Shown here: piece after piece, positions 1 to 9,425 of the stretch
Layout: the number at the start of each line of letters is the position of its first letter
How positions within the stretch are numbered: the stretch's first letter is position 1
NCBI GenBank assembly: GCA_964480275.1
Contig: CAYZOC010000014.1
Span: 1-21,809 of the forward strand
From: DATESG01 sp964480275
GTDB lineage: Bacteria; Bacillota_I; Bacilli_A; RFN20; CAG-826
Length of the DNA stretch: 21,809 nt
Reading direction: 5' to 3'
Notes under the pieces: model-generated
Seen by the model: only the letters and a program-made list of their open reading frames with translations
What the model was told of the DNA's origin: nothing
Databases searched by the model: none
Made by a program: the position numbers and the translations under genes

Positions 1-107
1 GGAGTTTCACTAACTGGTTCACTCGACGCAGGATTAGGTAAGACTCCACAGCTAGCAAGAATTGTCATTGCTGTAATACTGAGGACTAAAAATTTCTTGT
101 TTTTCAT
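1..107 (-). CDS. putative lipoprotein, N-terminal part only (runs off the window)
   Basis: Only the first 35 codons are present. The start is an ATG at 105-107 with an AAAGGA ribosome site 7 bases upstream. The product begins with a basic stretch (MKNKK), a hydrophobic core and a lipobox LASC with the cysteine at residue 20, followed by a Pro/Ser/Glu-rich linker. This is the layout of a type II signal peptide, so the mature protein should be lipid-anchored on the outer face of the cytoplasmic membrane. Its function (for example solute binding) cannot be told because the body of the protein is outside the window. It follows the rpoBC terminator and seems to have its own promoter. Confidence 0.8.
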   Translation of the reverse strand, partial: MKNKKFLVLSITAMTILASCGVLPNPASSEPVSET

Positions 108-158
108 AATTTAATCCTTTCTAAGATAAAATTCTTTAGACATTTAGTCTACTGAATA

Positions 159-186
159 ATGATATAGATTTGCAACGAATTTACAA
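159..186 (-). promoter_or_regulatory. candidate sigma-A promoter for the lipoprotein gene
   Basis: On the minus strand, TTGTAA (181-186) and TATCAT (159-164) are separated by 16 bases. They lie between the rpoC terminator and the lipoprotein start. A short inverted repeat TAGAC-TAAAT-GTCTA (137-151) begins about where transcription would start. The hexamers are imperfect, and an overlapping alternative (TTGCAA, 18 bases, TAGACT) also exists. Confidence 0.45.
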
Positions 187-249
187 TATGAAAGCACTAC
201 CATAGGACAAATATTTAATTGTCATCATGAAAATAATAATTTTTTCAAT

Positions 250-278
250 AAAAAAGAGCGAGTGACTAGCACCCGCTC
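250..278 (-). terminator. rho-independent terminator after rpoC
   Basis: Twelve bases past the rpoC stop codon, the minus strand reads GAGCGGGTG, a CTAGT loop, then CACTCGCTC and six T. The stem is 9 bp with one G-T pair. It should end the rplJL-rsmC-rpoBC transcript and separate it from the lipoprotein gene. Confidence 0.93.
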
Positions 279-289
279 AATTAAGATAA

Positions 290-3200
290 TTAGTTGTTCT
301 CGTAGATATCATCAATCGCATTAATGCTATCAATAACATCAAATTCTTCGAGTAAATCTTCTTCAATCGCCCGATTAATTACACCACGACCAGCAGGAAT
401 GAGTTTGCCGGTAATGACGTTTTCTTTTAGGCCATAAAGTGGATCAATCTTTCCTTTAATCGTCGCATCAGTTAAGATTCTTGTCGTTTCTTGGAATGAT
501 GCAGCGGAGAGGAATGAATCACTTGCTAACGCCGCTTTAGTAATTCCAAGAATTAATGGAATCGCGTAGGCAGGACGACGGTTTGATAAGAGTAATTCAC
601 TATTAATTTCCGTGAAGTTATTTAATGAAACCTTCATTCCTGGAATTAATTCAGAATCCCCACCATCAACGATTGAAACACGGTTAAGCATTTGTTTGAC
701 AATTACTTCTAAGTGCTTGTCGCCAATCTTGACACCAGCGGAGAGGCGGTATACTTTTTGAACTTCATTAAGAATATAGTTTTGGACAGTTGTAACATCA
801 CTTGCGGCTAGTAATTCACGAGGGAACACCGAGCCATCAGTTAGACGATCACCATTTTTAAGTAGTTCACCTTTTTTGACCCGAAGAGTTTGCATATAAT
901 CGGTTTCGAATTGCTTTTCTTCTAAATCATTAGTGACAGTAACTAGGTAATGACGATCTTTTTCTTCAATATGCGTAACTGTTCCGGCAATATCGGTAAT
1001 TTTAGCTTTACGTTTTGGTTCACGTGATTCGAGTAGTTCTTGGACACGTGGAAGCCCTTGCGTAACGTCTTCGGTTGTCGCAACACCACCAGTGTGGAAC
1101 GTTCTCATCGTTAATTGTGTTCCTGGTTCACCAATTGATTGAGCGGCCATAATACCAACCGCATCACCAATTTTAACTTCTTTGCCAGTTGCAAGACTAA
1201 TACCATAACAGTGGGCACAGACACCTCCCTTGGTTTCACAACCAAAGAGTGAACGAATTTCCACTGATTCAACACCAGCATTTTCCACGACTTGGGCCGC
1301 TTCTTCACTAATCAATGAGTTGCCAACAACGAGGATTTCGCCTGTTTTTGGATCAACAATATCATGAACAGTGTAACGTCCCGCAATCCGGTCGGAAAGC
1401 GCGACAACTGGTTTGTCGGAATTTTCTTTTTTATCGTAAATCGCGGAAACAACGAAGCCATGGTCACTACCACAGTCGTGTTCACGAACAATAACATCTT
1501 GGGCAACATCAACTAAACGCCGGGTCAAATAACCTGAGTCAGCAGTTTTAAGCGCAGTATCAGCACCACCCTTACGCGAACCGTGCGAGGCAATAAAGAA
1601 TTCACTAACGCTAATACCTTCACGGAAGTTAGCCTTAACTGGAATTTCAATCTCACCACGTGGCGAAGCCATTAGACCACGCATACCCTTAAGTTGAAGG
1701 AAGTTATCTTCCTTACCACGGGCACCACTATCAAACATGATGTAGAGGGAGTTGCGTTTTTCTTGGGCAAATTGTTCACGGAGTTTGTCTTTAACTTGTT
1801 TTTTAACGTCATTCCATGTCTTGATAACAGCAGCATAGCGGTCGGCATCATTATAGAGACCACGACGGAAGGCATTGTTAATGTTTCTGACTTTGACATC
1901 ACCTTCGGCAATAACTTCATCTTTACCCTCAACAGGTGTAATGTCTGCTAGTGAGACCGTCAACCCTGCTAGTGTTGAGAAATAGAAACCTTGGTCTTTA
2001 ATCTTATCAAGAACGACACTAGTTTCGACAGTTGTATGATGTTTAAACACTTCATTAACTGCACTTTCAAGATTGCTCTTCTTGATTGGTTCAAGTAGTG
2101 GCTTACTCGCGATAAATTCACGAATATTTGTGCCAGCAGGAACAAAGTTTTCGATTTGATCCTTGTGAAGACTAATATGACCAGAGTTATTAATATAAGG
2201 GAAATCACTTGGGAAGACTTCGTTGAAGAAGACCTTACCAACAGTTGTGATGAGATAAGATTTATTCATCGTCTCAGTAAAGGTTTTTTTACCAAGCGCA
2301 CTACCTTTAATCGCAATACGGTTGTGAACATGAACTTGACGAGTTTGGAATGCTAGTTTGATTTCTTCAATACTACCAAAGACCCGTCCTTCACTATCAG
2401 CATAAAGGCGGTTTAAGCGTTCACCCTCTGAGTCTCCGATTAATTTAGCTTCTTCGGCTCGTTTAAGGAAGTCGGCTTTATTTTCTTCTTGGGTTAGGTA
2501 GTAGTTACCAATAACCATATCTTGTGATGGAGTGGCAATAGGACGACCATCTTTTGGTCCAAGAATGTTGTTACTAGCAAGCATTAAGTTGATTGCTTCT
2601 TCTTGGGCGGCCTTACTTAAAGGAACGTGGACAGCCATTTGGTCACCATCAAAGTCAGCATTGAAGCCGGTACAAACTAGGGGGTGTAGGCGGATTGCCC
2701 GACCACTGACAAGAACCGGTTGGAACGCTTGGATACCAAGACGGTGAAGTGTTGGTGCCCGATTTAATAAGACTGGATGTTCACTAATGATTTCTTCGAG
2801 GACATCGAAGACTCTTTCAACCATGCCATCGATCATCCGATCTGCTTGTGTATGATTGATTGCGTCACCTTCTTTGATTAAGACATGCGCAATAAATGGA
2901 CGGAATAGTTGGAGTGCCATCTCACGTGGGAGTCCACATTGATACATTTTTAGTTCTGGACCAACAGCAATAACGCTACGACCAGAATAGTCGACACGTT
3001 TACCTAAAAGGTTTTGCCGGAAACGGCCTTGTTTACCCTTGAGCGCACTTGAGAGTGACTTGAGTGGACGACGGTTGGCTCCTTGAACAGGTTTACCACG
3101 GCGACCATTGTCAATCAGTGCATCAACGGCTTCTTGAAGCATCCGTTGGCCGTTCATTAAGATGACCTTTGGCGCATTCATTTGTAAGAGTTGTTTATAA

Positions 3201-4147
3201 CGATTATTCCGGGAAATAACACGACGGTAGAGGTCATTAATATCGCTGGTTGCAAAACGACCACCATCAAGTTGGAGCATTGGCCGTAAGTCTGGTGGAA
3301 TTACGGGAATGACATCAAGGACCATCCATTCCGGTTTATTATTTGAATTACGGAATGATTGAACGACGTCAAGGCGCTTTTGTAAGCGTAATACTTTTTG
3401 TTTACTTTCAGTCTTGATTGATTCTTTGATTGTTTCAAGTTCAGCATCAAGATCAGTTTCTCTTAATAATTGTTTGACCGCCTCGGCACCTTCACCAAAA
3501 ATAGCTCCGGTATACTTGCTAATAAAGCTAGCAACCGTAAAGAAATCAAATGGTTGGTTGGATTGGGTCATCCGATCGATAATATCTTCACTGCGCGCTA
3601 GATCAAAGCCGGTTAGGTCATGATTGGCTTGGATTTCTTTGATTGCTTCAACAAAGACTGATTTTGCTGTTGCTTCATCAAGAAACTGCTTGTAGTAGAG
3701 TGCAGTTGAACTACCGGGGTTTAAGACCACGTGGGAAATAAAGTAGATTACTTCTTCAAGTTGTTTGGCCGTCATATCTAGCAAGAGCGCTAAACGTGAA
3801 GGCGTACCTTTTAGATACCAAATGTGTGTACATGGTGAGGCAAGTTCAATGTGTCCCATCCGTTCACGGCGAACGTATTTGGAAATAACTTCAACATGAC
3901 ACTTTTCGCAAGTAATACCTTTGTATCTTATTTTGCGGTATTTACCACAGTGACATTCATAGTCTTTACTTGGACCAAAAATCACTTCACAAAAGAGACC
4001 ATCAGTTTCTGGCTTTTGACTGCGGTAGTTGATAGTTTCTGGCTTAGTAACTTCACCATGGCTCCATTCACGGATTTTTTCTGGTGAGGCAAGACCAACT
4101 TTAACTTGGCTTAACTCGCTAATTGAAAATACTTGTTTGCGGGCCAT
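290..4147 (-). CDS. rpoC: DNA-directed RNA polymerase subunit beta'
   Basis: This is the large catalytic subunit of RNA polymerase, 1285 aa. It carries the N-terminal zinc site (C65, C67, C80, C83) and the active-site motif NADFDGD at residues 496-502, whose three aspartates (498, 500, 502) bind the catalytic magnesium. A second zinc cluster has C892 plus the GCETKGGVCAHCYG segment near residue 970. The bridge-helix region (GSRKGGADTALKTADSGYL) and trigger-loop region (AAQSIGEPGTQLTMRTFHTGG) are intact. The protein is somewhat longer than Bacillus RpoC (about 1200 aa) and close to the size seen in Mollicutes. The ATG start has AGAGAGGA upstream. Only three bases separate it from the rpoB stop, so the two subunits are probably translationally coupled. 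Confidence 0.99.
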   Translation of the reverse strand: MARKQVFSISELSQVKVGLASPEKIREWSHGEVTKPETINYRSQKPETDGLFCEVIFGPSKDYECHCGKYRKIRYKGITCEKCHVEVISKYVRRERMGHIELASPCTHIWYLKGTPSRLALLLDMTAKQLEEVIYFISHVVLNPGSSTALYYKQFLDEATAKSVFVEAIKEIQANHDLTGFDLARSEDIIDRMTQSNQPFDFFTVASFISKYTGAIFGEGAEAVKQLLRETDLDAELETIKESIKTESKQKVLRLQKRLDVVQSFRNSNNKPEWMVLDVIPVIPPDLRPMLQLDGGRFATSDINDLYRRVISRNNRYKQLLQMNAPKVILMNGQRMLQEAVDALIDNGRRGKPVQGANRRPLKSLSSALKGKQGRFRQNLLGKRVDYSGRSVIAVGPELKMYQCGLPREMALQLFRPFIAHVLIKEGDAINHTQADRMIDGMVERVFDVLEEIISEHPVLLNRAPTLHRLGIQAFQPVLVSGRAIRLHPLVCTGFNADFDGDQMAVHVPLSKAAQEEAINLMLASNNILGPKDGRPIATPSQDMVIGNYYLTQEENKADFLKRAEEAKLIGDSEGERLNRLYADSEGRVFGSIEEIKLAFQTRQVHVHNRIAIKGSALGKKTFTETMNKSYLITTVGKVFFNEVFPSDFPYINNSGHISLHKDQIENFVPAGTNIREFIASKPLLEPIKKSNLESAVNEVFKHHTTVETSVVLDKIKDQGFYFSTLAGLTVSLADITPVEGKDEVIAEGDVKVRNINNAFRRGLYNDADRYAAVIKTWNDVKKQVKDKLREQFAQEKRNSLYIMFDSGARGKEDNFLQLKGMRGLMASPRGEIEIPVKANFREGISVSEFFIASHGSRKGGADTALKTADSGYLTRRLVDVAQDVIVREHDCGSDHGFVVSAIYDKKENSDKPVVALSDRIAGRYTVHDIVDPKTGEILVVGNSLISEEAAQVVENAGVESVEIRSLFGCETKGGVCAHCYGISLATGKEVKIGDAVGIMAAQSIGEPGTQLTMRTFHTGGVATTEDVTQGLPRVQELLESREPKRKAKITDIAGTVTHIEEKDRHYLVTVTNDLEEKQFETDYMQTLRVKKGELLKNGDRLTDGSVFPRELLAASDVTTVQNYILNEVQKVYRLSAGVKIGDKHLEVIVKQMLNRVSIVDGGDSELIPGMKVSLNNFTEINSELLLSNRRPAYAIPLILGITKAALASDSFLSAASFQETTRILTDATIKGKIDPLYGLKENVITGKLIPAGRGVINRAIEEDLLEEFDVIDSINAIDDIYENN

Positions 4148-4150
4148 AAA

Positions 4151-7100
4151 TTAGTCCTCTCTTTCTTCAGTATCACTCTTTAGATAAGTGACACTTTCGA
4201 ACTCGTTTTCGATAACTTCTTCATCGGTTCTAATACGTGTTGCCTTCCGAGCGCGACGAATTTCCGCATCTTGTTCGCGGGCCAAATCATCAAGATCAAT
4301 CTTTTCACCACTTTGGTTGATAAGATCGACATCAATAGCAAGACCTTGAAGTTCGCGGGTTAAAACCTTGAATGCTTCAGGAATACCAGGTTCTGGTAGT
4401 TCGAGTCCTTTAACGATTGCTTCGTGTGTGCGTTTACGGCCGACACGATCATCGGATTTAATTGTTAACATTTCTTGGAGAATATGGGCAGCACCATAGG
4501 CTTCAAGCGCCCAAACTTCCATTTCCCCAAATCTTTGTCCACCGTTTTGAGCTTTACCACCAAGTGGTTGTTGGGTGACAAGGCTATATGGCCCGACCGA
4601 ACGAGCGTGAAGTTTGTCATCAACCATGTGGACAAGTTTAATCATATACATGACACCAACACTAATACGTTCGTCGAAACGTTCGCCAGTGCGTCCATCA
4701 AATAATATTTGTTTACCATCTTTATGCATCTTAGCAGCTTCCATTAACTCGAATATTTCATCGTTTGTCATCCCGTCAAAGACAGGAGTGGCAATTTTAA
4801 TTCCAAGTTTTTTACAAGCCATACCAAGGTGAACTTCGAGAACTTGCCCGATGTTCATCCGACTTGGAACACCAAGTGGATTGAGCATGATATCAACTGG
4901 TGTACCATCTTCCATAAATGGCATATCTTCTTCAGGGAGAATCCGCGAGATAACGCCCTTATTACCGTGACGACCACTCATCTTATCCCCTTCCGAAATC
5001 TTACGTTTTTGCGCGATGTAAACAGAAATAGATTTCTTAACACCTGGAGGTAATTCATCACCATTTTCTCTAGAGAAAATTTTAACTTCGACAACAGTAC
5101 CAGACCCACCATGTGGGACTTTAAGCGAGGTGTCTTTAACATCTTTAACTTTTTCGGCAAAAATTGCTTGGAGTAGTTTATCTTCTGCTGAAGGTTCAAC
5201 CATTCCTTTTGGTGTAACACGGCCGACGAGAATATCGCCTTCTTTAACTTCCGCGCCTGGAACAATAATTCCATCAGCGTCAAGGAAGGCCTTCATTGCT
5301 TCACTAATGTTTGGTATATCACGAGTGATTTCTTCAGGACCCGACTTTGTGTCCCGTGTTTCAATTTTATGTTCTTCAATATGAATTGAAGTATAGACAT
5401 CTTCTTTAACGAGCCGTTCATTCATAATGACAGCATCTTCAAAGTTGTAACCATTCCAGGTCATAAAAGCGATTGTCACATTGCGACCAAGCGCAAGTTC
5501 CCCGCGATCCATTGCAGGACCATCGGCGATAACTTGACCAGCTTTAATCTTATCGCCAGTCTTGACGATTGGTTTTTGATTGAAACAAGTTCCTTGGTTG
5601 CTACGGGCAAACTTTTGTAATAGATATTCGAATTCGCCACCTTGATCATATTTGATTTTGATCTTTTTGCTATCAACATACGTAACAACACCATCAAATT
5701 GGGCGACAACTGCTGAGCCACTATCGTGAGCAACTTTAGTTTCAAGACCAGTTGCAACAAATGGCGCTTCTGGATTAATGAGTGGTAAGGCTTGACGTTG
5801 CATGTTCGCGCCCATCAAGGCCCGCATCGCATCATCATTTTCTAAAAACGGAATTGAAGCAGCGGCGATAGAAACGATTTGCTTGGGTGAAACGTCGATA
5901 AAGTCAACTTTATCAGGAGTGACAACAATGTTTTCACCCTTATAACGAGCAATGACTTCACGACTTGAAATGACACCATTTTCGTCCATTTCGACGTTGG
6001 CTTCGGCAATAATATATTCTCTTTCTTCGTTAGCGGAGAAATATTCGGTTTCTTCAGTAATACGACCAAATGGCTTATCAACTCTACGATATGGGGTCTC
6101 AAGGAATCCATATTTATTCACACGTGCGTAACACGCGAGGTTATTAATAAGACCAATATTTTGACCTTCAGGAGTTTCAATTGGACAAATCCGACCATAG
6201 TGAGAATAGTGGACGTCACGAACAGCGAAACTAGCGCGGTCACGGGTTAACCCGCCAGGTCCAAGCGAACTTAGCCGGCGTTTGTTGGTTAATTCGGCAA
6301 TTGGATTAACTTGATCCATGAATTGGGACAATTGACTTGTCGCAAAGAAATCACGAATCGCCGTTGAAACATGCCGGACATTAAATAGGCGTTGAGGAAG
6401 TAATTCTTCCGCGCTTGAAATTGATGTATTATCGCGAATAGCTTTAGCCATCTTGCTAAGACCAACGCGGAATTGATTTTGAATTAATTCACCAACACAG
6501 CGCACGCGGCGATTGCTTAAATGATCGATATCATCAAAATTACCAACACCATATTGGACGTTCATAAAATATGAGAACGTAGCAAGAATGTCAGAAATTG
6601 TGACGATTTTGTCATCAATATTTAAGTCATTGCCTATGACATTAATCGTGTGGGTCTTATCATCATTAGTGTAAACACTAACGATGTTAACTTTGCTGTG
6701 GTTGTCGAGTCTTTCATTAACTCTGAGTGTAACTGTGTGGGCGCCATTTTCGAAGAAACGACGTTTACGGAGATCATCAATAATTTTCTTGGTCATTTGT
6801 GTTTCTTTTTCATACACAACTTCACCAGTAACATCAACGAGATTTTCCGCGATAACTGTACCTAGAAGGCGTTCATAAATACCTAATTTATTGTTAAATT
6901 TATAACGGCCAGCTTTACCAAGGTCATAACGCTTTGGATCAAAGAATTTTTGTTCTAAGTGCGATACGATTCCATCTTCACTAATAGGTTCACCTGGTTT
7001 TAATTTTCTAAAGATCGCTTCAAGTGCGTCGAGTTCATCAACGATGTTTTCATCTTTTTGCAGTGTCAATTCAAGTGAAGATAAATCTTTTTCTTGACCT

Positions 7101-7771
7101 TTTTTGGTTTTAACTCGTTTGGTTGTTTTGGCATCAAAAAGATCAACGATCATTTTGCTGTCGGTCAAACCAAGAGCCTTTAGTAAAAGTGTCGCATTCA
7201 TTTTCTTTTGCCGGTCAATCCGTAAAGAAAGAATGTTCTTGCTGTCATTTTCAAAATTTAACCATGTTCCCCGTGATGGGTTTAGGTCTGCTTTGTAGGT
7301 AAAGTGCCCGGACTTATCGATTTCACTGCTCATATAAGCGCCAGGTGAGCGAACGATTTGGCTAACAATAACCCGTTCCGCTCCGTTGACAATAAAGGTT
7401 CCAGCTTGGGTCATTAAATTAAGGTCGCAAATGAAAATTTCGTTTTCCTTAATTTCACCAGTAGCTTTGACTTCTAGTGAAAATTTAACCTTTAATGGAG
7501 CACTATAAGTTAAACCTCTTTGTTTACATTCTAAGAATGAATACTTGGGTTCTTCAATACGATATGAATGATAATTTACAATCACGTCTTTACTATAAGA
7601 GTCGACTGGAAATACATCTTGGAATACTTCTTCAATACCTTCGGTTAAAAACCAGTGGTAGGAATCTGTTTGAATAGAGACGAGATTAGGAAGGGGGAAA
7701 CGTCCCGAAACCTTACTGTAGTCAATCCGGTCATTAAACAAACGTTTAGTAGGATCTTGTAATCTTTTCAT
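4151..7771 (-). CDS. rpoB: DNA-directed RNA polymerase subunit beta
   Basis: This is the second large RNA polymerase subunit. An ATG at 7769-7771 (MKRLQDPT) is chosen as start, giving 1206 aa, because GTGAGG lies about 7 bases before it. A GTG four codons upstream overlaps that ribosome site. The rifampicin-binding cluster (about residues 479-503, SQLSQFMDQ to SSLGPGGL), the downstream PIETPEGQNIGLI block and the active-site GDKMSGRHGNKGV block near residue 930 are all conserved. The position equivalent to E. coli His526 is Asn496 (codon AAC at 6284-6286), and E. coli Asn518 is a Val here. The C-terminal part ends in an acidic tail. The gene lies 26 bases after rsmC-like and directly precedes rpoC. 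Confidence 0.99.
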   Translation of the reverse strand: MKRLQDPTKRLFNDRIDYSKVSGRFPLPNLVSIQTDSYHWFLTEGIEEVFQDVFPVDSYSKDVIVNYHSYRIEEPKYSFLECKQRGLTYSAPLKVKFSLEVKATGEIKENEIFICDLNLMTQAGTFIVNGAERVIVSQIVRSPGAYMSSEIDKSGHFTYKADLNPSRGTWLNFENDSKNILSLRIDRQKKMNATLLLKALGLTDSKMIVDLFDAKTTKRVKTKKGQEKDLSSLELTLQKDENIVDELDALEAIFRKLKPGEPISEDGIVSHLEQKFFDPKRYDLGKAGRYKFNNKLGIYERLLGTVIAENLVDVTGEVVYEKETQMTKKIIDDLRKRRFFENGAHTVTLRVNERLDNHSKVNIVSVYTNDDKTHTINVIGNDLNIDDKIVTISDILATFSYFMNVQYGVGNFDDIDHLSNRRVRCVGELIQNQFRVGLSKMAKAIRDNTSISSAEELLPQRLFNVRHVSTAIRDFFATSQLSQFMDQVNPIAELTNKRRLSSLGPGGLTRDRASFAVRDVHYSHYGRICPIETPEGQNIGLINNLACYARVNKYGFLETPYRRVDKPFGRITEETEYFSANEEREYIIAEANVEMDENGVISSREVIARYKGENIVVTPDKVDFIDVSPKQIVSIAAASIPFLENDDAMRALMGANMQRQALPLINPEAPFVATGLETKVAHDSGSAVVAQFDGVVTYVDSKKIKIKYDQGGEFEYLLQKFARSNQGTCFNQKPIVKTGDKIKAGQVIADGPAMDRGELALGRNVTIAFMTWNGYNFEDAVIMNERLVKEDVYTSIHIEEHKIETRDTKSGPEEITRDIPNISEAMKAFLDADGIIVPGAEVKEGDILVGRVTPKGMVEPSAEDKLLQAIFAEKVKDVKDTSLKVPHGGSGTVVEVKIFSRENGDELPPGVKKSISVYIAQKRKISEGDKMSGRHGNKGVISRILPEEDMPFMEDGTPVDIMLNPLGVPSRMNIGQVLEVHLGMACKKLGIKIATPVFDGMTNDEIFELMEAAKMHKDGKQILFDGRTGERFDERISVGVMYMIKLVHMVDDKLHARSVGPYSLVTQQPLGGKAQNGGQRFGEMEVWALEAYGAAHILQEMLTIKSDDRVGRKRTHEAIVKGLELPEPGIPEAFKVLTRELQGLAIDVDLINQSGEKIDLDDLAREQDAEIRRARKATRIRTDEEVIENEFESVTYLKSDTEERED

Positions 7772-7797
7772 AAATGGCCTCACTTTTCATAAATTTT

Positions 7798-8397
7798 TTA
7801 GCGCTTTACTGCTTTATAGACATAGAATCCATGATGCTTTTTGACGAGTTCACAATTATTGAACGTTAGTTCGACATGTTTCTTCGCACTAAGTGCACCA
7901 TGACTTTTTCTGATTACAAAGTAAAGCGTTCCGCCATCAGTTAAGTAATTTAATGCCTCGCTTAGTAGAGGGTAATATACTTTTTTACCCGCTCTAATCG
8001 GAGGATTAATTACGATTGTTTGATAATCGTCATTTGTTAAAGTCTGATAGGTACTTGCAACAAATACGGTCGCGTTGTTGATGTTATTAGTGGTGATATT
8101 TTGTTTAGTTAAGGTAACAGCGCGTTGATTTACATCAAACATTGTCACATTAACAAGTGGGAACAATTTGGCAATTGTGAGGCCAAGCGTTCCATACCCA
8201 CAGCCGACATCAAGGACTTTCCCGCTTAAATTGTCATCGCTAACAACATTAAGCAGAGCAATTGATCCTTCGTCGATTTCATTCTTGCTAAAGACACCAA
8301 CATCGGTATGAAGACTAAGACTAGCGGACTTATACGACAATTTGAGTAGTCGTGGTTCGCTTTTAAGTGTCGCATCGTTTTCGAAATACTGACCCAT
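7798..8397 (-). CDS. RsmC/YbxB-like class I SAM-dependent methyltransferase
   Basis: A 199-aa protein with the class I methyltransferase fold. Motif I is VLDVGCGYGTLG (residues 61-72), an acidic residue ends the second strand (D88), and NPPIRAG (131-137) is the NPP catalytic motif of N-methylases acting on exocyclic amino groups. The segment DVGVFSKNEIDEGS (32-45) and the length match Bacillus YbxB, whose gene also sits between rplL and rpoB. The likely activity is 16S rRNA guanine-N2 methylation (RsmC type), inferred from family and place. The start ATG has AGGGGA 8 bases upstream. A strong hairpin separates it from rplL. Confidence 0.9.
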   Translation of the reverse strand: MGQYFENDATLKSEPRLLKLSYKSASLSLHTDVGVFSKNEIDEGSIALLNVVSDDNLSGKVLDVGCGYGTLGLTIAKLFPLVNVTMFDVNQRAVTLTKQNITTNNINNATVFVASTYQTLTNDDYQTIVINPPIRAGKKVYYPLLSEALNYLTDGGTLYFVIRKSHGALSAKKHVELTFNNCELVKKHHGFYVYKAVKR

Positions 8398-8415
8398 ACG
8401 TCTTGTCCCCTATAT

Positions 8416-8453
8416 GCACGAAAACCCATAGGCGATTGCATATGGGTTCGTGC
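8416..8453 (-). other. intercistronic hairpin between rplL and rsmC-like
   Basis: On the minus strand, GCACGA-A-CCCATA pairs with TATGGG-TTT-TCGTGC around a 10-base loop, giving about 13 bp with a two-base bulge. No T-run follows, so it is not a typical terminator. It lies 14 bases after the rplL stop, just before the ribosome site of rsmC-like. A processing site or partial attenuator, lowering rpoBC output relative to L7/L12, would fit. In E. coli an RNase III site lies in the matching rplL-rpoB gap. Confidence 0.75.
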
Positions 8454-8467
8454 TAGTTTTAGTAAAA

Positions 8468-8845
8468 TTACTTAATTTCAACTTCGGCGCCGGCGGCAAC
8501 AAGAGCTTTCTTGTGTTCTTCGGCTTCAACTGGTGAAATTTTTTCTTTGATTGCGACTGGGGCTGTGTCAACTAATTTCTTAGCATCCATTAAGCCTAAA
8601 CCAGTAATTGCTTGGACAGCCTTGATGACTGCGACCTTGCTTTGGCCAAATGATGTTAGGGTTAAGGTAACTTCGCTTGGTCCTTTGTTTGCAGCTTCTT
8701 CTTCTTCTGGAGCAGCAGCAACTGCGGTTGGAGCAGCAGCGGTGACACCAAATTCGGTTTCAACTGCCTTGACTAAATCGTTAAGTTCTAAGACGGTCAT
8801 TTCTTTTAGTGATGCAATAATTTCTTCAATTGTTAGTTTTGCCAT
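8468..8845 (-). CDS. rplL: 50S ribosomal protein L7/L12
   Basis: This is the stalk protein of the large subunit, present in several copies, which recruits translation GTPases. It is 125 aa from the ATG at 8843-8845, chosen because AAGGAGG lies 8 bases upstream. An ATG seven codons earlier in the frame falls before that site. The N-terminal dimerisation helices (about 1-30) lead to an Ala/Glu-rich hinge (about 35-55). The globular C-terminal domain has the conserved KxxVIKxVxxxTGLGLxxAKxLV pattern and ends in EIK. It directly follows rplJ, whose product anchors it to the ribosome. Confidence 0.98.
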   Translation of the reverse strand: MAKLTIEEIIASLKEMTVLELNDLVKAVETEFGVTAAAPTAVAAAPEEEEAANKGPSEVTLTLTSFGQSKVAVIKAVQAITGLGLMDAKKLVDTAPVAIKEKISPVEAEEHKKALVAAGAEVEIK

Positions 8846-8866
8846 TGTATTTTCCTCCTTGGGCAA

Positions 8867-9355
8867 TTAGTTTTGCGCATCCGCGACAGCTTTAACAGTT
8901 GCAGCGAATTGGCGTACTGGTGCATTGAGCACCGATAAGAACATAGAAATCAAACCTTCGCGACCTGGTAGTTTTGCTAGTGCTTTAACGGCATCGCCAT
9001 CAATAACACGGCCTTCGACTAGTGCGCCTTTAATGACAACACTATCGTTTTTAATAGCAAATTTTCTAAGAATTTTAGGTCCTGCGATTACGTCGTTACT
9101 AAACACAAATGCGTTTGGTCCGACTAATAAATCGTTTAATTCAGGTTTTCCTAGTTTTTCAGCAGCACGTTCGACCATCGAGTTTTTGTAAATGGCCATT
9201 TCGGCATCATTTTCTCTTAGTAAACGGCGTAAGCCTGTCATTTGACTGACTGATAGTCCCCGATATTCGAAGACGATCATTGCGTTACTTGCTTTTGCTC
9301 TGTCAACTACTTCATCAACAATCGCTTGTTTTGCAATTAGGTTTTTTTGATTCAT
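8867..9355 (-). CDS. rplJ: 50S ribosomal protein L10
   Basis: L10 (162 aa) is the stalk base that binds 23S rRNA and carries L7/L12 dimers on its C-terminal helix. The N-terminal domain shows the family pattern, with VVDRAKASNAMIVFEYRGLS near the start followed by LRRLLREN. The C-terminal helix ends in VKAVADAQN. The ATG has AAGGAGG 8 bases upstream. An L10-leader-like structure lies about 70 bases upstream, so the pair rplJ-rplL is probably repressed by L10 (L7/L12) binding to its own mRNA. The stop codon is 21 bases before the rplL start. Confidence 0.98.
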   Translation of the reverse strand: MNQKNLIAKQAIVDEVVDRAKASNAMIVFEYRGLSVSQMTGLRRLLRENDAEMAIYKNSMVERAAEKLGKPELNDLLVGPNAFVFSNDVIAGPKILRKFAIKNDSVVIKGALVEGRVIDGDAVKALAKLPGREGLISMFLSVLNAPVRQFAATVKAVADAQN

Positions 9356-9420
9356 TGCTCTACCTCCTTTTTAAAATTTTGTTTTGAGGCACCAATATCC
9401 CGTATATGTGTAATATTCAT
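9352..9420 (-). CDS. possible 22-codon leader ORF overlapping the rplJ start
   Basis: An ATG at 9418-9420 is preceded by GAGGT at 5 bases. It opens a frame of 22 codons (MNITHIRDIGASKQNFKKEV then EQ). The frame stops at a TGA that overlaps the rplJ ATG as ATGA. Its GAGGT ribosome site is the 3' strand of the L10 leader stem. It could be a regulatory peptide or coupling device, but rplJ has a strong site of its own, and this would be the only TGA-terminated frame in the window. Treat it as speculative. Confidence 0.25.
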   Translation of the reverse strand: MNITHIRDIGASKQNFKKEVEQ

Positions 9421-9425
9421 GAATT

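Noticed and set aside
5130..5384. Long open frames antisense to rpoB, rpoC and rplL
   Set aside because: They lack ribosome sites and recognisable domains and mirror the codon pattern of the real genes opposite them.
7769..7783. GTG start four codons upstream for rpoB
   Set aside because: The Shine-Dalgarno GTGAGG overlaps that codon and is well spaced for the ATG at 7771.
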